From assembly GCF_021134715.1 (NCBI RefSeq), contig NC_060026.1:1302001-1366000 (forward strand): a stretch of DNA of 64,000 bases. Reading direction: 5' to 3'. The translations under genes were made by a program, and so were the position numbers. Shown here piece by piece: positions 11,298 through 22,832 of this stretch. The DNA is from Daphnia pulex. Lineage: Eukaryota > Arthropoda > Branchiopoda > Diplostraca > Daphniidae. Under the pieces are notes generated by a model. The model did not search any database and was not told where the DNA came from. It saw only the letters and a program-made list of their open reading frames with translations. How positions within the stretch are numbered: the first letter of the stretch is position 1; every line of letters begins with the position of its first letter.

Positions 11298-12902
11298 ATG
11301 CCTAGAGTGCATGAAATCAGATCTCTCGTTAAACTTAGCGCAGATTGCATTAGAAAATCGATTGAAAAAAACAAGTATGCAGGTTACCCACGAGAAGTCA
11401 AGCCGAATGTCGATGCGAACGCATTAATTCACGAATTACGTAAGTTTACGACGGAATCGCCATAATTTTCTTTATCGTTTTCATCTAAAATTAATTAATT
11501 TGTTTGTGTTTTACTAAATGTATTTAGCCGTTGTTCTTTTGGAGGAAATCATTCGGTCTTTCACAAGCATCAGGCAAATTTCAGATGCAAATGTCCTTGT
11601 TCGGCTCATCACAGAAAAGCTTCAACATTTAGCTTTTCCTGTTTACTATGACGGTTACTTGCAATTATTTCCCAAGCTTGGAAATTTGTTAATATTGAAC
11701 ATTGAAAACACGGAAGTGGGAGAGAAGTGTTTAAAAAGCATTGGGATTCATTGTTCCAAATTAAGGTATTTTTAGAATCTTACTTTATTACTTTTTCGTA
11801 TTTCCGAAATCGCCGTTTATTAATTATTACTTTTAAAAACAGATCGTTGAATTTAAATCATTGCCGTAACGTGACAGACACCGGAATTCAATGGCTGTGT
11901 AACGTTGATTATCCGGGGATGGGAAACGGAAAATCAGGACTTTGTGAGACCATTAAAAAATTATGCATTCTTCAAACTGCTGTTACTCAGCAGGGAATTC
12001 AAGTGGCGCTCACACATTTACAGTCCTTGAACATCCTTGAAAATTTCAATACTTTGGAAGCCTTGGTAGAGTTGTCCTTATCAACGATAGACTCTAAGCC
12101 ACCCGGATTATATAATAACAAGTTCTCAATATCTACTCTGTTCACCTCTCCTGATAAGCCCTACATAAGTAATGGCCTTCATTTGGCACTCTCCTTATGC
12201 CATTCAGTAACCGTTGTTTTAATTCATTTAACGAAAGGACTTAAGGACAGTGACCTTTTGTGTTTAATGTCTCTGAAGGTGCTTCACAAACTGAAAATCT
12301 TCAAATCTAACATTTGGGTACCAAATGACACTGAAATCACTTTTGATGGTGGAGTTGCTCCACTCCTCAAGGTATTTGGAAGATCATTGGAGACTCTTGC
12401 GTTGGAGTGTTTCGATTTAATTCGTATTTCTACCATTATGGACTTTTGTCCAAATTTATACGCCTTGTACATGAGTGACGTTACGGGCTCGCTTGAGAAC
12501 GAACGACACCTCTTCCAATCTGAAAAGAAGCCGCCGGTTTTTAAGGAACTAAAGCAATTAATTTGTATTCTCGATGTTCCAGTTGATATTTTGCTTTTTC
12601 TGTTTTCCTCCCCTTCACTTGAACGAATTGCAATTTCTTGTTGCGATGTGCTTACTGACGAGATCTTACTGGAGACCGTCAAATGTCATCAGCACCGATT
12701 GAACAACCTTAAAAAGTTTGAGCTAGACCAGTGTGATTCGGTGACGAAACGTGGCATCGATGCGTTATTGAGAAGTGGCTGCAACCCGCTAGAAGTCATC
12801 GATATCTATCGTTGTAAAAATATTGTGGATAAAAACTATGCTGATTGGAACTCCTTAATCGTTAGGAAAAATTGGAATTGTAAAATTACTAGGAAATGGT
12901 AA
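11298..12902 (+). CDS. LRR protein 2, VHL-box-like N-terminus
   Basis: Exons 11298-11439, 11528-11765 and 11843-12902 join to 479 aa, with the same three-exon structure and splice phases as LRR1. The BC-box-like LSADC and the Cul2-box-like LPVVLLEEI are kept. The sequence starts MPRVHEIRSLVKL. Exon 2 differs from LRR1 at many residues (for example FTSIRQISDANVL against FTSFRKIIDSNVL). Exon 3 differs at only a handful, and the downstream 0.9 kb is nearly identical. This uneven pattern suggests gene conversion or unequal exchange over exon 3 and the flank. One extra His codon occurs near the C-terminus (KCHQHRLNN). Likely a ubiquitin-ligase receptor paralog (inference). Confidence 0.8.
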
Positions 12903-13830
12903 TAAAATGTTCGAATCTTGCGTTCACTCTTATAAAAAATCATTTATTTCCTATTCTACGTGCACGAACTTCTCGAGTTCTTAGATTTTACTAGCAAATT
13001 AAATGTTTGACTAACATCGATACACTGTACCAATGTTTTAAAATCTTACACTACCTTTTGGTTCATCTGAAATCTCATTCTTGACGTTTATTTGTAGATA
13101 TACGGTCCGTCAATGGAAAGCCATCGCCTTTTTCAGCCAGCCATGGATTACTTCTAACTTTGGACCTTTTCTCTTTAGCGGCAGCAGCGTGTAAGCCATT
13201 ACTTCCAAAGTGAGGTTATACATGCATTAATAAACTCAAGGTAATTTTTGTAGTATTCAGTTAACTATTAATAGTATTATGGCACAATCAAAGCAATCAG
13301 AAAGCTAATGTAATAAAAATATGATTAGATGGTTTTACTTATGTGTGTATAGGGAAATTAGACCTGTCGATTTTGCCAGAACTTGTCACCAATGAAGTCT
13401 AAAATTATTCATCACAAGGCTGCACCTTGCACCTCAGTTTTACTGTTGCTTTGGTCAGTTGCTCATAAAGCTATAAACCCTAAAAAAGACTGTAGTGTTA
13501 GGTTAGTTAATTACAAATAAGGGGGTCAGAAATTACAATAAGGGGGCTCAGTGGTAGAGCATCCGACTGCAGATCGGAATGTCCCTGGTTTAAACCCAGA
13601 TGCCCCCTATGTCTAATTCAATAGTACCATCTAGAAGATGATTATTAATTAAAAGTAGAACCATTAACTCCCGTACATGGGTGTCAAACTCAATCAGAAA
13701 TACAAAGTGGCTCAATATTGAATGCTGGACATTTGAACGTTTATCCACGTCGTATACCTACCACTATTTCTATTAATTATTTACTGTAATTCTTGCGCAA
13801 CATTTTTGTTCGTTTAAAATTGGCGGGGAG
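12903..13830 (+). repeat. Duplicated 3' flank of LRR2 (copy of 7389-8330)
   Basis: Near-identical to 7389-8330, including the tRNA-Cys pseudogene and the minus-strand open segment (13075 to about 13216). Similarity ends near 13835, where the NACHT-associated flank begins. Confidence 0.7.
13542..13608 (+). pseudogene. tRNA-Cys(GCA) pseudogene, second copy
   Basis: Same sequence and same 5' acceptor defect as the copy at 8027-8093. It was carried along by the segment duplication. Confidence 0.6.
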
Positions 13831-13839
13831 GCAATGAGG

Positions 13840-15385
13840 GATTAGAAGTACATCTGGCAATGCCGCTAATGGCGCTAATGGCTGCACGAATCCACGAAAT
13901 AAAGTTCATAGAAATCTGAAATCTTCCTGTACTAGTGTCTCATGTCTGAGACTCTGAGTCTCCCATACTCTCCAATCTCTTTTTAGATATACGTGCTGCT
14001 GTGTAGCAGTTAAATGACCTCAAAACTAAGAATAGCAATTAGCATGATTATGAGGTTATGAAAGGTGAACTGCAATCATGATGCATCAAATCCAATCAAT
14101 GCATTTGCTTCCTGATTGGCACTTCTATGTAAGCTCCCTCAATGCATGGCATGCATTTTTAAATTACAATCCAGCAATCCAGCTTTCCCTTATTCTTCTT
14201 TGTGCAGATTTGAATCCTGACTCCTGAGCCAGCCTTCATCATCAAGAATAACAAATGCAAGTTTTGCTTCGTGTTGGTATCTTTCTATCAGCAAGTCCCA
14301 ACTTCTTGGATACCAGACTGTAAATATTAATTTGTATAATATACTATTACTGAATTCATTTGCTTGTTTGCATGTCTTGCACAATTTTTTGTGAAGTGAC
14401 TTTGTTAAAAAACACTCAATGTTCTTGCATTTATGAAAATGAATTTACGTGTAGCCAACATCTCAATTTCAACTTTCCTATAATATTGTGCATAACATTT
14501 ATTATATCTTTTTAAAAAGTAGATCAACATCGTCCTGTTTCATTGGAGGATCCATCGACGTCGGGCGATTCATCTCTTCTTCCCCTCCTTTAAATCCCAT
14601 CTCTTTCCTCGTGTACAAACCATGTGAACGTGGGTGTATTCACGAGGACACCCTTCCTTCTATCCCGTGAATGGCGTATTCAACTTTCCTGCAGCTGGAG
14701 AACTTGGAGTTGCCTGGCTGAAAGGTAGAAAACATTTGAATTATTTTCCCTTATTTTGGGTGGCGTCTTCTTGTGAGAGAAAACTTTTTTTTCTCGTTTT
14801 GGGTCAACATAGTTTTCACAAAAATGTTGTGTCCTTTCAGGGCTCCAAAAACATGACTGTTATATCGCATTAGGAATAATTCTGTCTTGATTGTGAGTCA
14901 TCTTTTACGTTGCAGCTTGGAAAATAGGGAAAAGTTGAGGTCGTAAATAAAACTCCCTTATTATGCCTTGTAGTGTAGAGTCTGTAGTGTAGTACTGAAT
15001 CCACGAACAACCTGTTTTTTATTGTTCGTGCTGAAACACGTCATCTAACTGTGATTCTATGCAACTGATTGCATATGATTAGACTCATAAATGTGCTCAA
15101 TTTTCTCAGTCTTGCTGTTACTATGGCTAGAGTTCACATTTTTTGCTTACGCAATGGTCCGTGTTTCTAGTATTTTATGCTGAATGGGTTGGATCAGTTG
15201 CCAGTTAGGTAAGACACCTGCATCTAGCGGATATTTGATATTATATTAGGAAGACGTTCAAAACAAATGTTTCAAACGAAAATGCGCTTTCAGGTCGGGC
15301 GTTAAAACAAAAGGAAAAAATGAAATTATTTCATAAGGATAATTGAGTTAGGACACATAACAACCCAGTTACAGGAATCAGCTAT
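13840..15385. repeat. NACHT-gene 3' flank, copy of about 21095-22600; no gene
   Basis: Blocks shared with 21095-22600 include the segment around ATCGACGTCGGGCGATTC (14558 and 21818), the GTGGGTGTATTCACGAGGAC segment and AATAATTCTGTCTTGATTG. The copies have many indels. No open frame is conserved between them, so this is non-coding sequence moved together with the NACHT copy. Confidence 0.65.
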
Positions 15386-15389
15386 CTTG

Positions 15390-16540
15390 CAAGTTTCTTC
15401 AAAGAACTGATCCACTTGGCGCCGAACTTTTTTTCGCTTTTTTTCGTTCTTTGACGGTCAAATACTTGAGCATCTTCTCCAACAACTTTAGCTCTTCTCT
15501 CATTACAGCCTACTAAAGAATTTTCATCGATTTTGTGAAGTAGAATTGTTTTCAGGGCATCCGAACCTAAAGTGTCAGCTTTCTCTCTTGAAGATTTTCG
15601 GCGTCGATATACTCGAGTGTTTGTGTTGATTTAGCGTCGTGAAAGACCAGCAAGTCGTAGAAATCTGTGTAATCCATCACATTGTCGTCTCTCATCACGA
15701 CGATCTTTGCCATTTCGTTGAATAATTCTTTCGTTTTGCATTCGACGAAAAATGAATTGGAATCGTTATATTTCTGCAGACGAAGAATTCGGATTAGTTC
15801 TTGTTGCCCCAGTACTTTCTTGACAGCTGTCAGAATCAATTGAAACATTTGAATATTTTCAGAATTAATTGCGTAGCAAAGTCCACGGTGCACGCATCCG
15901 CCTGTGTCTATCAATTGTCTGTTGAGTAGGCCTACCTCAACAGAAAAATGTTCTTTTAAGAAGGCCAGCAACTTGTGATAAATGTCTTCATTCCCACAGA
16001 CAGCAGCAATGTAAAATGGCGTGTAACCATATTCTTTGCCATCAGCCATGGCTTTCACCACTTGCTCATTTAAATTTTCTTGGGTCAAATTGTGACGTAT
16101 CTTTTCTAATAGGCCTATTTTATCGACCATTTCCGTGTAACCGTAAAAAGCTGCGCGGTGAAGACGGTTCATACGGTATGAATCTTGTTTTATCAACATG
16201 TTCAAGTCCATTGACTGCTCCTCTTCTCTCATGCAGTCTCCTTCTAGCGGCAGGGGCTGATAAATATTTTGAAAAGATTCCGGTTCTATAACCAGAACGA
16301 TGCCATAAAGTTGAGTCAGCAGGTTTTGTCTATTAAACCCGCGTAATGTAATTAACACTTTTTCGAATCGGTCACCAATAAAATGTTCTTGGAGCAGAAG
16401 GCTTTCTTTAGCGAATCCGCAAATTGGAAATCGTCAGAATAGGCCCTCGATCGAGACAGTAATCCCAAAAAGATTTTTAAATGACTTTCGTAATTTTCAT
16501 TCACTATTCTACTATTTTCTGGCACTATTGAACAAACTGC
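15390..16540 (-). pseudogene. Truncated NACHT-ankyrin paralog (C-terminal part only)
   Basis: A 263-codon open frame (15567-16358) matches the C-terminal quarter of the large NACHT gene (about residues 965-1158): LYGIVLVIEPESF, MDLNMLIKQDSYRM, the ankyrin repeats LHRAAFYGYTEMVD and YGYTPFYIAAVCGNED, and NSFFVECKTKELFNEMAKIVVM. Similarity continues on both sides in other frames: upstream to about 16540, and downstream to 15390 with a large internal deletion joining the region after NLQE to the SDALKTILLH segment. No NACHT domain or start region is present. Useful detail: this copy reads through VVMRDDNVMDYTDFYDLLVF in one frame exactly where the large gene is frameshifted, so it preserves the ancestral frame. 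Confidence 0.8.
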
Positions 16541-17181
16541 TCAAGACTACATCCACGCAATGAATTTGCGCTCCCGCTTCCCCACTCCGCCCTTGCTTGT
16601 GAATCGTAAATCGCGATAAAAACGATTCCTTCCCACTCCAAGGTAAATATCGTTGCTAAATTGTTTTTTTGTTTGTTTTTTTTTAAACCAATAGCAAAAA
16701 ATGAGGACTAACAGTCTATAATTATTATAGTTAAGGAGGGTATGGCCAGCCGTTTGTGCAACATTAATTTTTTTAGTATATGGCTACTTAACAATTTTGG
16801 CAACATTTTAGTATAAGGCTACTAAACATCAGTGTACTATTTAAAAAAAAAGTGCTTACTACAAGGTCGCCACTATGAATTGCTGCGGTGCTGCTGTTGA
16901 GTATTAACACTTTAGACAGATCAACTACACCTTTACATGAATAAGTATCTTAGGTTTATCCCCCCCCCTCTTATATTAATGCCTTAATGGGGCAGGATAA
17001 GCTCTTTTCTTCTAATTCTCCATTGTGGGTTTTATCGTTTTATGTTTCTCTCTGTTTCGGGTCCCTATATTTATCTTTATATAACTGGCTGTTTCTGTTC
17101 TTTTACCCAGTCTGGAGGATTCCTTCGAGCTGGATTCTTTTAGCTATTCCTTTGACAACGTACCTCATTTTTAACGTCACC
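16541..17181. other. Intergenic; presumed LRR3 promoter region
   Basis: The last 260 bp before LRR3 match the upstream region of LRR2, with shared blocks such as GGTTTATCCCCC, AAGCTCTTTTCTTCT and TTATCTTTATATAACTGGC. The rest shows nothing recognisable. Confidence 0.5.
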
Positions 17182-18805
17182 ATGCCTAGAGTGCATGAAA
17201 TCAGATCTCTCGTTAAACTAAGCGCAGATTGCATTAGAAAATCTATTGAAAAAAACAAGTATGCAGGTTACCCACGAGAAGGCAAGGCGAATGTCGATGC
17301 GAACGCATTAATTCACGAATTACGTAAGTTTACGACGGAATCGCCATAATTTTCTTTCATAAATTTTCTTCATTTTCATCTAAAATAAATTAATTTCTTC
17401 GTATGTTACTAAATGTATTTAGCCGCTGTTCTTTTGGAGGAAATCATTTGGTCTTTCACTAGCATCGGGCTACTTCCAGATGGAAATGTCCTTGTTCGGC
17501 TCATCACAGAAAAGCTTCAACATTTATCTTTTACTGCTTACTATATCGGTTACTTGCAATTATTTCCCAAGCTTGGAAATTTGCTAATATTGAACCTTGA
17601 AAACACAATAGTGAGAGACAAGTGTTTACAAAGCATTGGGATTCATTGTTCCAAATTACGGTATTTTTAGAATCTTACTTTATTACATTATTACTTCGTA
17701 TTTCCAAAATCGCCGTTTATTAATTATTACTTTTAAAAACAGATCGCTTAATTTAAATCGTTGCCTTTACGTGACAGACACCGGAATTCAATGGCTGTGT
17801 AACGTTGATTATCCGGGGATGGGAAACGGAAAATCAGGACTATGCGAGACAATGAAAAAATTATGCATTTGTTACACTGCTGTTACTCAGCAAGGAATTC
17901 AAGTGGCGCTCACACATTTACAGTCCTTGAACATCCTTGAAAATTTCAATACTTTGGAAGCCTTGGTAGAGTTGTCCTCATCAACGATAGACTCTAAGCC
18001 ACCCGGATTATACAATAATAATAAGTTCTCAATATCTACTCTGTACACCTCTCCTGATAAGCCCTACATAAGTAATGGCCTTCATTTGGCACTCTCTATA
18101 TGCCATTCAGTAAGCGTTGTTTTAATTCATGTAACGAAAGGACTTAAGGACAGTGACCTTTTGTGTTTAATGTCTCTGAAAGTGCTTCGCCAACTTAAAA
18201 TCTGCAAGTCTAATTTGTGGGTACCAAATGACACTGAAATTACTTTTGATGGTGGAGTTGCTCCACTTCTCAAGGTATTTGGAAGATCGTTGGAGATTCT
18301 TACGTTGGAGTGTTTTGATTTAATTCGTATTTCTACCATTATCGACTTTTGTCCAAATTTAAATTTCTTGTGCATCAGGGACGTTACGGGCTCGCTTGAG
18401 AACGAAAGACACCTCTTCCAAACCGAAAATAAGCCGCCTATTTTTAAGGAACTAAAGAAATTATTCTGTATTCTCGATGTACCAGTTGATATTTTGCTTT
18501 TTCTGTTGTCCTCCCCTTCACTTGAACGAATTGGAATTTCTTGTTGCGATGTGCTTACTGACGAGATCTTACTGGAGACCGTCAAATGTCAGCACCGATT
18601 CAACAACCTTAAAAAGTTTGAACTAGACAAGTGTGATTCGGTGACGAAACGGGGCATCGATGCGTTATTGAGAAGTGACTTCAACCCGCTAGAAGTCATC
18701 GATATCTATCGTTGTAAAAATATTGTGGATAAAAACTATTCTGATTGGAACTCCCTAATCGCCAATAAAAATTGGAATTGTAAAATTACCAGGAAATCGA
18801 AATAA
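17182..18805 (+). CDS. LRR protein 3, VHL-box-like N-terminus
   Basis: Exons 17182-17323, 17423-17660 and 17743-18805 join to 480 aa. N-terminus MPRVHEIRSLVKLSADC, then LPAVLLEEI at the exon 1/2 junction, which again fits a Cul2 box. Exon 3 is more diverged from LRR1 and LRR2 than they are from each other, for example NLNFLCIRDVTGSL, KSNLWVPNDTEI and a C-terminus ending RKSK. The reading frame, splice sites and the stop-overlapping AATAAA are kept. The 3' flank is unlike that of LRR1/2, so this copy was separated earlier or its flank was replaced. It is followed on the opposite strand by the chimeric E2-5'-end gene. Confidence 0.8.
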
Positions 18806-20007
18806 AATGTTCGAATCATGCATTCACTCTTATCAAATTTCTTTTCCTTTTATACGTTTGCATTTTTCGTATTCTTTGTGCATTTTTTCATTACAAATTA
18901 AATGTAGGACAAACATAGAAATAAAGAAAAAGAAATCAGCTTTCACTACCTTTTCGTTTATCTGAAATCTCGATGTCTCGATCTTGACTATTATTTTTTG
19001 CAAATAAAAACGATAAAATAATCACGAATTTCACGATTGACGTCAATTGAAATCCAACAGGTAACAAAAAGTAGAAATGGCAACGGCGTTAACAGATCAA
19101 TAGTTGAACTGTTGAACAAAAATATTCGAAACTGATCGTCCCGTTCATGTCTCTCAAATTGTCCTCATCTCATCTACGTGCTGCTGTTTTTTAATTTATC
19201 AATTTTTAAATCTTAACGTTGGGAGTAAGAAACACGTGGCATTCAATGGAATAACTAACACAAACTTAACAACAACAACAAAATATGATCCTCGTTTTTG
19301 TCTTGAATCGTGTACATTGTACAATGAATTATGTGATAACCATATGTCAACAAAAATTACATATGGTAACCCTGATCAAGTTTTAACTGTCTACAATATG
19401 GGATAATACAATGAGTCAAAACAAAAAAACTCGTTATACTTATACTAGAGTAGCTCACTTCATTTATGGAAAGAAAAATGAAATATTCACATAACACCAA
19501 AAATGTGTGTATTTAACTTACTTTCTACTGTTTAATGGGTGAAGCAGTGTAGGAAAACATGTTGAAGGCAAGTTATTCTTGCAGGGTTTGGAAATCTACC
19601 AGCTTCAATAGTGAGCATAGTATATATTTAATTGCAATGTGTTGTGCCAAATAAAAGATTAACATCAACATTTTACCTGTGTCACAAGTAAAAATTTTCA
19701 GAAACAGCAGCATGTGAATGAAATATTTTTGTAGTTTGAATGTCAAAGTTACCAGATGAAATGGCCACCTATCAAAAAAATTAATTTTCCTTCCACAACC
19801 TGTCATCACTAGAAAACACCAAACTATATAAGTAGTAGCTACAATTAAATACTGTAGTAGCTACAATTAAATACTGTATAAACTATATCTTTAAAAAATT
19901 AAGAGGCAAAAACTGAAAATTGTTATGCTTTAAATTGTAATTTTGCAATTAGAACAGTTGAGTAGAACGATAGACTGAAATAAATGATCATTTCATTTCA
20001 ACAAATA
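18806..20007. other. Intergenic, no gene seen
   Basis: AT-rich sequence with short imperfect repeats, such as AGTAGCTACAATTAAATACTGTA in direct duplication near 19831-19876. No coding or RNA gene was identified. Confidence 0.5.
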
Positions 20008-20573
20008 CTATTGCTCCAGAAGATTGGGATCATTCCAAACACAAATCTCATAGATGATCTTGTTTCTCAAATTTTCGATCTGTCCAAATTATAACACAAA
20101 TTAATAAAAATTTTGTTTTATTATTATTCAAATCTTACCTTAAGATGAACATTATGGGGTAAAAGCTCTTCATCCAGACTATCTAACTCTGATTTCCAAA
20201 GTATTAGTTTAGACAAATCTAATTCAGTTTTGGGAGCTCCAAATCGAGCGGCATTTACAGCTTCAGCTAGGGCTAATGACATCGCAGATTCAGGTCTTGA
20301 TGAACCAGTAGCTTCCGAAGACTCAGATGCCCTAGATGAGGGGGCTTCAGCTAGGCCTGATGTTGCCGATCCTGGTCTTGCTATGGATAAATGCGAATCA
20401 TATTCCGAATACTCAGATGCCCTAGATGAGGGGGCTTCAGCTAGGCCTGATGTTGCCGATCCTGGTCTTGCTATGGATAAATACGAATCACTTTCTGAAG
20501 ACTCAGATGCCCCAGATGGTGGGTATCTGATTCCTTGAGGATAAGTTACTTGCTGGTCATTGGGATCAGCCAT
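20008..20573 (-). CDS. Chimeric gene: E2-gene 5' end fused to a repeat-containing novel ORF
   Basis: Exon 1 (20139-20573) and exon 2 (20008-20079) join through a GT-AG intron in phase 0 to 168 aa. The first residues, MADPNDQQVTYPQGIR, match the UBE2K-like gene at 9705-10566, and the 5' UTR and upstream region match too. After that the protein is unrelated to E2: two almost identical 30-residue repeats (SIARPGSATSGLAEAPSSR in each), a short third partial unit, then ELDLSKLILWKSELDSLDEE and a new C-terminal exon ending NDPNLLEQ. No known domain was recognised. The reverse strand is also open over exon 1 because the repeats lack stops in several frames; the shared start and promoter argue for the minus strand. 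Confidence 0.55.
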
Positions 20574-20846
20574 CTTTTGTAACCTGTCAAATATCAATCG
20601 AAAAAAATACAAAGATTTAGAATTATCAAATCAGTAAGTGATTGCAACTTCAGTTCAACTACATCAACTCAACAGTCAGTCACTCACGGTCACTCACCGT
20701 AATACCAATAGTATAAAAGAGACGAGTAGTGGACGCGATTCTGAAGACTAATGAAATGGAACTGCAATGTACACGATTACGATGACACGTGAGGGTAGGG
20801 CACATACACGTAAACGTCATCAGAAAAATTCAGAATTACACTATTC
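20532..20846 (-). repeat. Duplicated E2 promoter/5' module
   Basis: Copy of 10505-10835. It covers the start codon region, the 5' UTR and about 250 bp of upstream sequence, and it drives the chimeric gene on the minus strand. Confidence 0.8.
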
Positions 20847-20849
20847 ATG

Positions 20850-22580
20850 AGCGTTCGCGTTACGCGGACACTAATATGCGCGGAATTTTTTGGGATGGAG
20901 GGAAAAAAGTAGTGCCTGCCAAGCCCAAATGCCCAATAGATTAGATAGATTTGAGTAAAACGCAAGTACATATTTCTAATTCGGGGAAGAATTTTAAGGA
21001 TTAGCAACCATGTTTAAAATGTTTTGAAAGCGTTTACTTGTGCAAACATTTTTACTTTTCGTAAGAAAAGTTAAATATTAAAATGATAATTGTGAGGGAA
21101 CAGAAGTACATTTGACAATGCCGCAATGCCTTAATGGCGCTACAGGCGATAATGGATGCACGAAATAATAGTTCATACTTTTGTAATCGTCCTGTAGCCT
21201 AGTGTCTCCCAAACTTTCCAATCTGCAATCTCTTCTTAGATATACGTGCTGTTGTACAGAAGGTAAATAACCTTCAAACTAAGAATAGCAATAGCATCGA
21301 ATAGCATGATTATGAGGGCTGTAATAAAAGGTAAACTGCAATCATTAGCTTATTGGCACTTTTATGTAAGCTCCCTCAATGCATGGCATGCATTTTTTTA
21401 TTTATTTGTTTACAATCCAGCAATCCAGCTTTGCCTTATTCTTCTTTGTGCAGATTTGAATCCTGATCCAGCCATCATCATCAAGAATAACAAATGTGCC
21501 AAGTTTCGCTTAGTGAAGGTATCTTAAATCCATCAGCAACAGTCCCAACTTCTTTGATACCAGACTGTAAATATTAATTTTGTAATACTATTACTGAATT
21601 CGTTTGCTTGCATATTTAAATTTGCATGTCTTGTAAAAGTGGATTGTGCAGTAGCTTTATACATAAAACACTTAACGTTCTTGCATTTATGAAAATGAAT
21701 TTACGTGTAGCCAACATCTCAATTTCAACTTTCCTATAATATTGTGCACAACATTTATTTTAACTTTTTAAAATTTAGATAAACATCGTCCTGTTTCCTT
21801 TCATTGAAGGATCCATCGACGTCGGGCGATTCATCTCTTCTTCCCCTCCTTTAAATCCCATCTCTTTCCTCGTGTACAAACCATGTGAACGTGGGTGTAT
21901 TCACGAGGACACCCTTCCTTCTATCCCGTGTACGGCGTGCCCATCTGTTTTGCAGCTGGAGAATATCTGAGTGCTTAGAAATGCCTGGCTGTATTTCCCA
22001 GGTTGAAAGGTAAGGGAAATTTGAATTATTTTCCCTTTTTCGGTGGCGTCTTTTGCGAGAGAACTTTTTTTTCTTTTTTCTCGTTTCTTTGGGTCAGCAT
22101 ACGTTTTGACAAAACTTTTCTTATGATTGTATAATCGCATTAGGAATAATTCTGTCTTGATTGTGAGTCATCTTTTACTTTGCAGCTCATAAAATAGGGA
22201 AAAGTATAGGTCGTTAATAAAACTACTAAATTGTGCCTATGAGTCTAGCTTACTGAACGCACGAATAGCCTGTTATTGTTCGTGCAGAAACACGTTTTAT
22301 CTGACTGTGGTTCTATGCAACTGTTTGTATAGCTCGCAATGCTTGATTAGACTCATAAATATTTTCAATTTTCTCAGGCTTGCTATTGCTATTGCTTGGA
22401 CTCCCATCTACTGATTACGTAATAGTCCGTGTTTCTAACTTATTTTACGCTGAATGGGTTCAAGGTTTGTCTGTTGCCAGTTAGGTAACACATTTGTTTC
22501 TAGTGGATATTTGATTTTGTATTAATTAGGAAGGTGTCAAAACAGATATTTCATACACAATTGCGCTTTCAGGTCGGGCG
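20850..22580. other. NACHT-gene 3' flank, no gene seen
   Basis: From about 21095 on, this matches 13840-15390, the flank of the truncated NACHT copy. It holds no conserved open frame. It lies downstream of the NACHT gene, which is on the minus strand. Confidence 0.55.
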
Positions 22581-22829
22581 TTAATCGTTAATCAAGGGGA
22601 ATTGAACATCCTCTATCTTGCTAGTTTCTTCCAAGAACTTATCGACTTGACATTCAACGTCCTTTCGATCTTCAACAGACAAATACTTGAGCATCTTCTC
22701 CATCAACTTCTCGTCTCCTCTCAGTGCAGGATAAAATATGACCGGTCTTTCGCCGTCATTATGGAGCGCCAATTCTTTAACGGCATTTGAGCCCAGTTTC
22801 TCTGACAGGCATTTCATGAATTTGTCCAT
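22581..22829 (-). pseudogene. Last C-terminal repeat unit of the NACHT gene, behind an in-frame stop
   Basis: 82 codons beginning MDKFMKCLSEKLGSNAVKEL. They are in the same frame as the segment upstream and separated from it by a single TAA (22833-22835) and one AAA codon. The unit resembles earlier C-terminal units of the same gene (SDALKTILLHIIDE and SFLKMLLLDEDD segments, each followed by a downstream L(S/T)xExREDV-like stretch). The truncated paralog also keeps a match here (LEKMLKYLTVKERK). It is therefore probably the original C-terminus, cut off by a nonsense change, or the tail of a readthrough product. Confidence 0.55.
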
Positions 22830-22832
22830 TTT

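Noticed and set aside
20230-20538. Plus-strand 102-codon frame opposite the chimeric gene
   Set aside because: It is a shadow of the repeats; start, promoter and splice evidence favour the minus strand.
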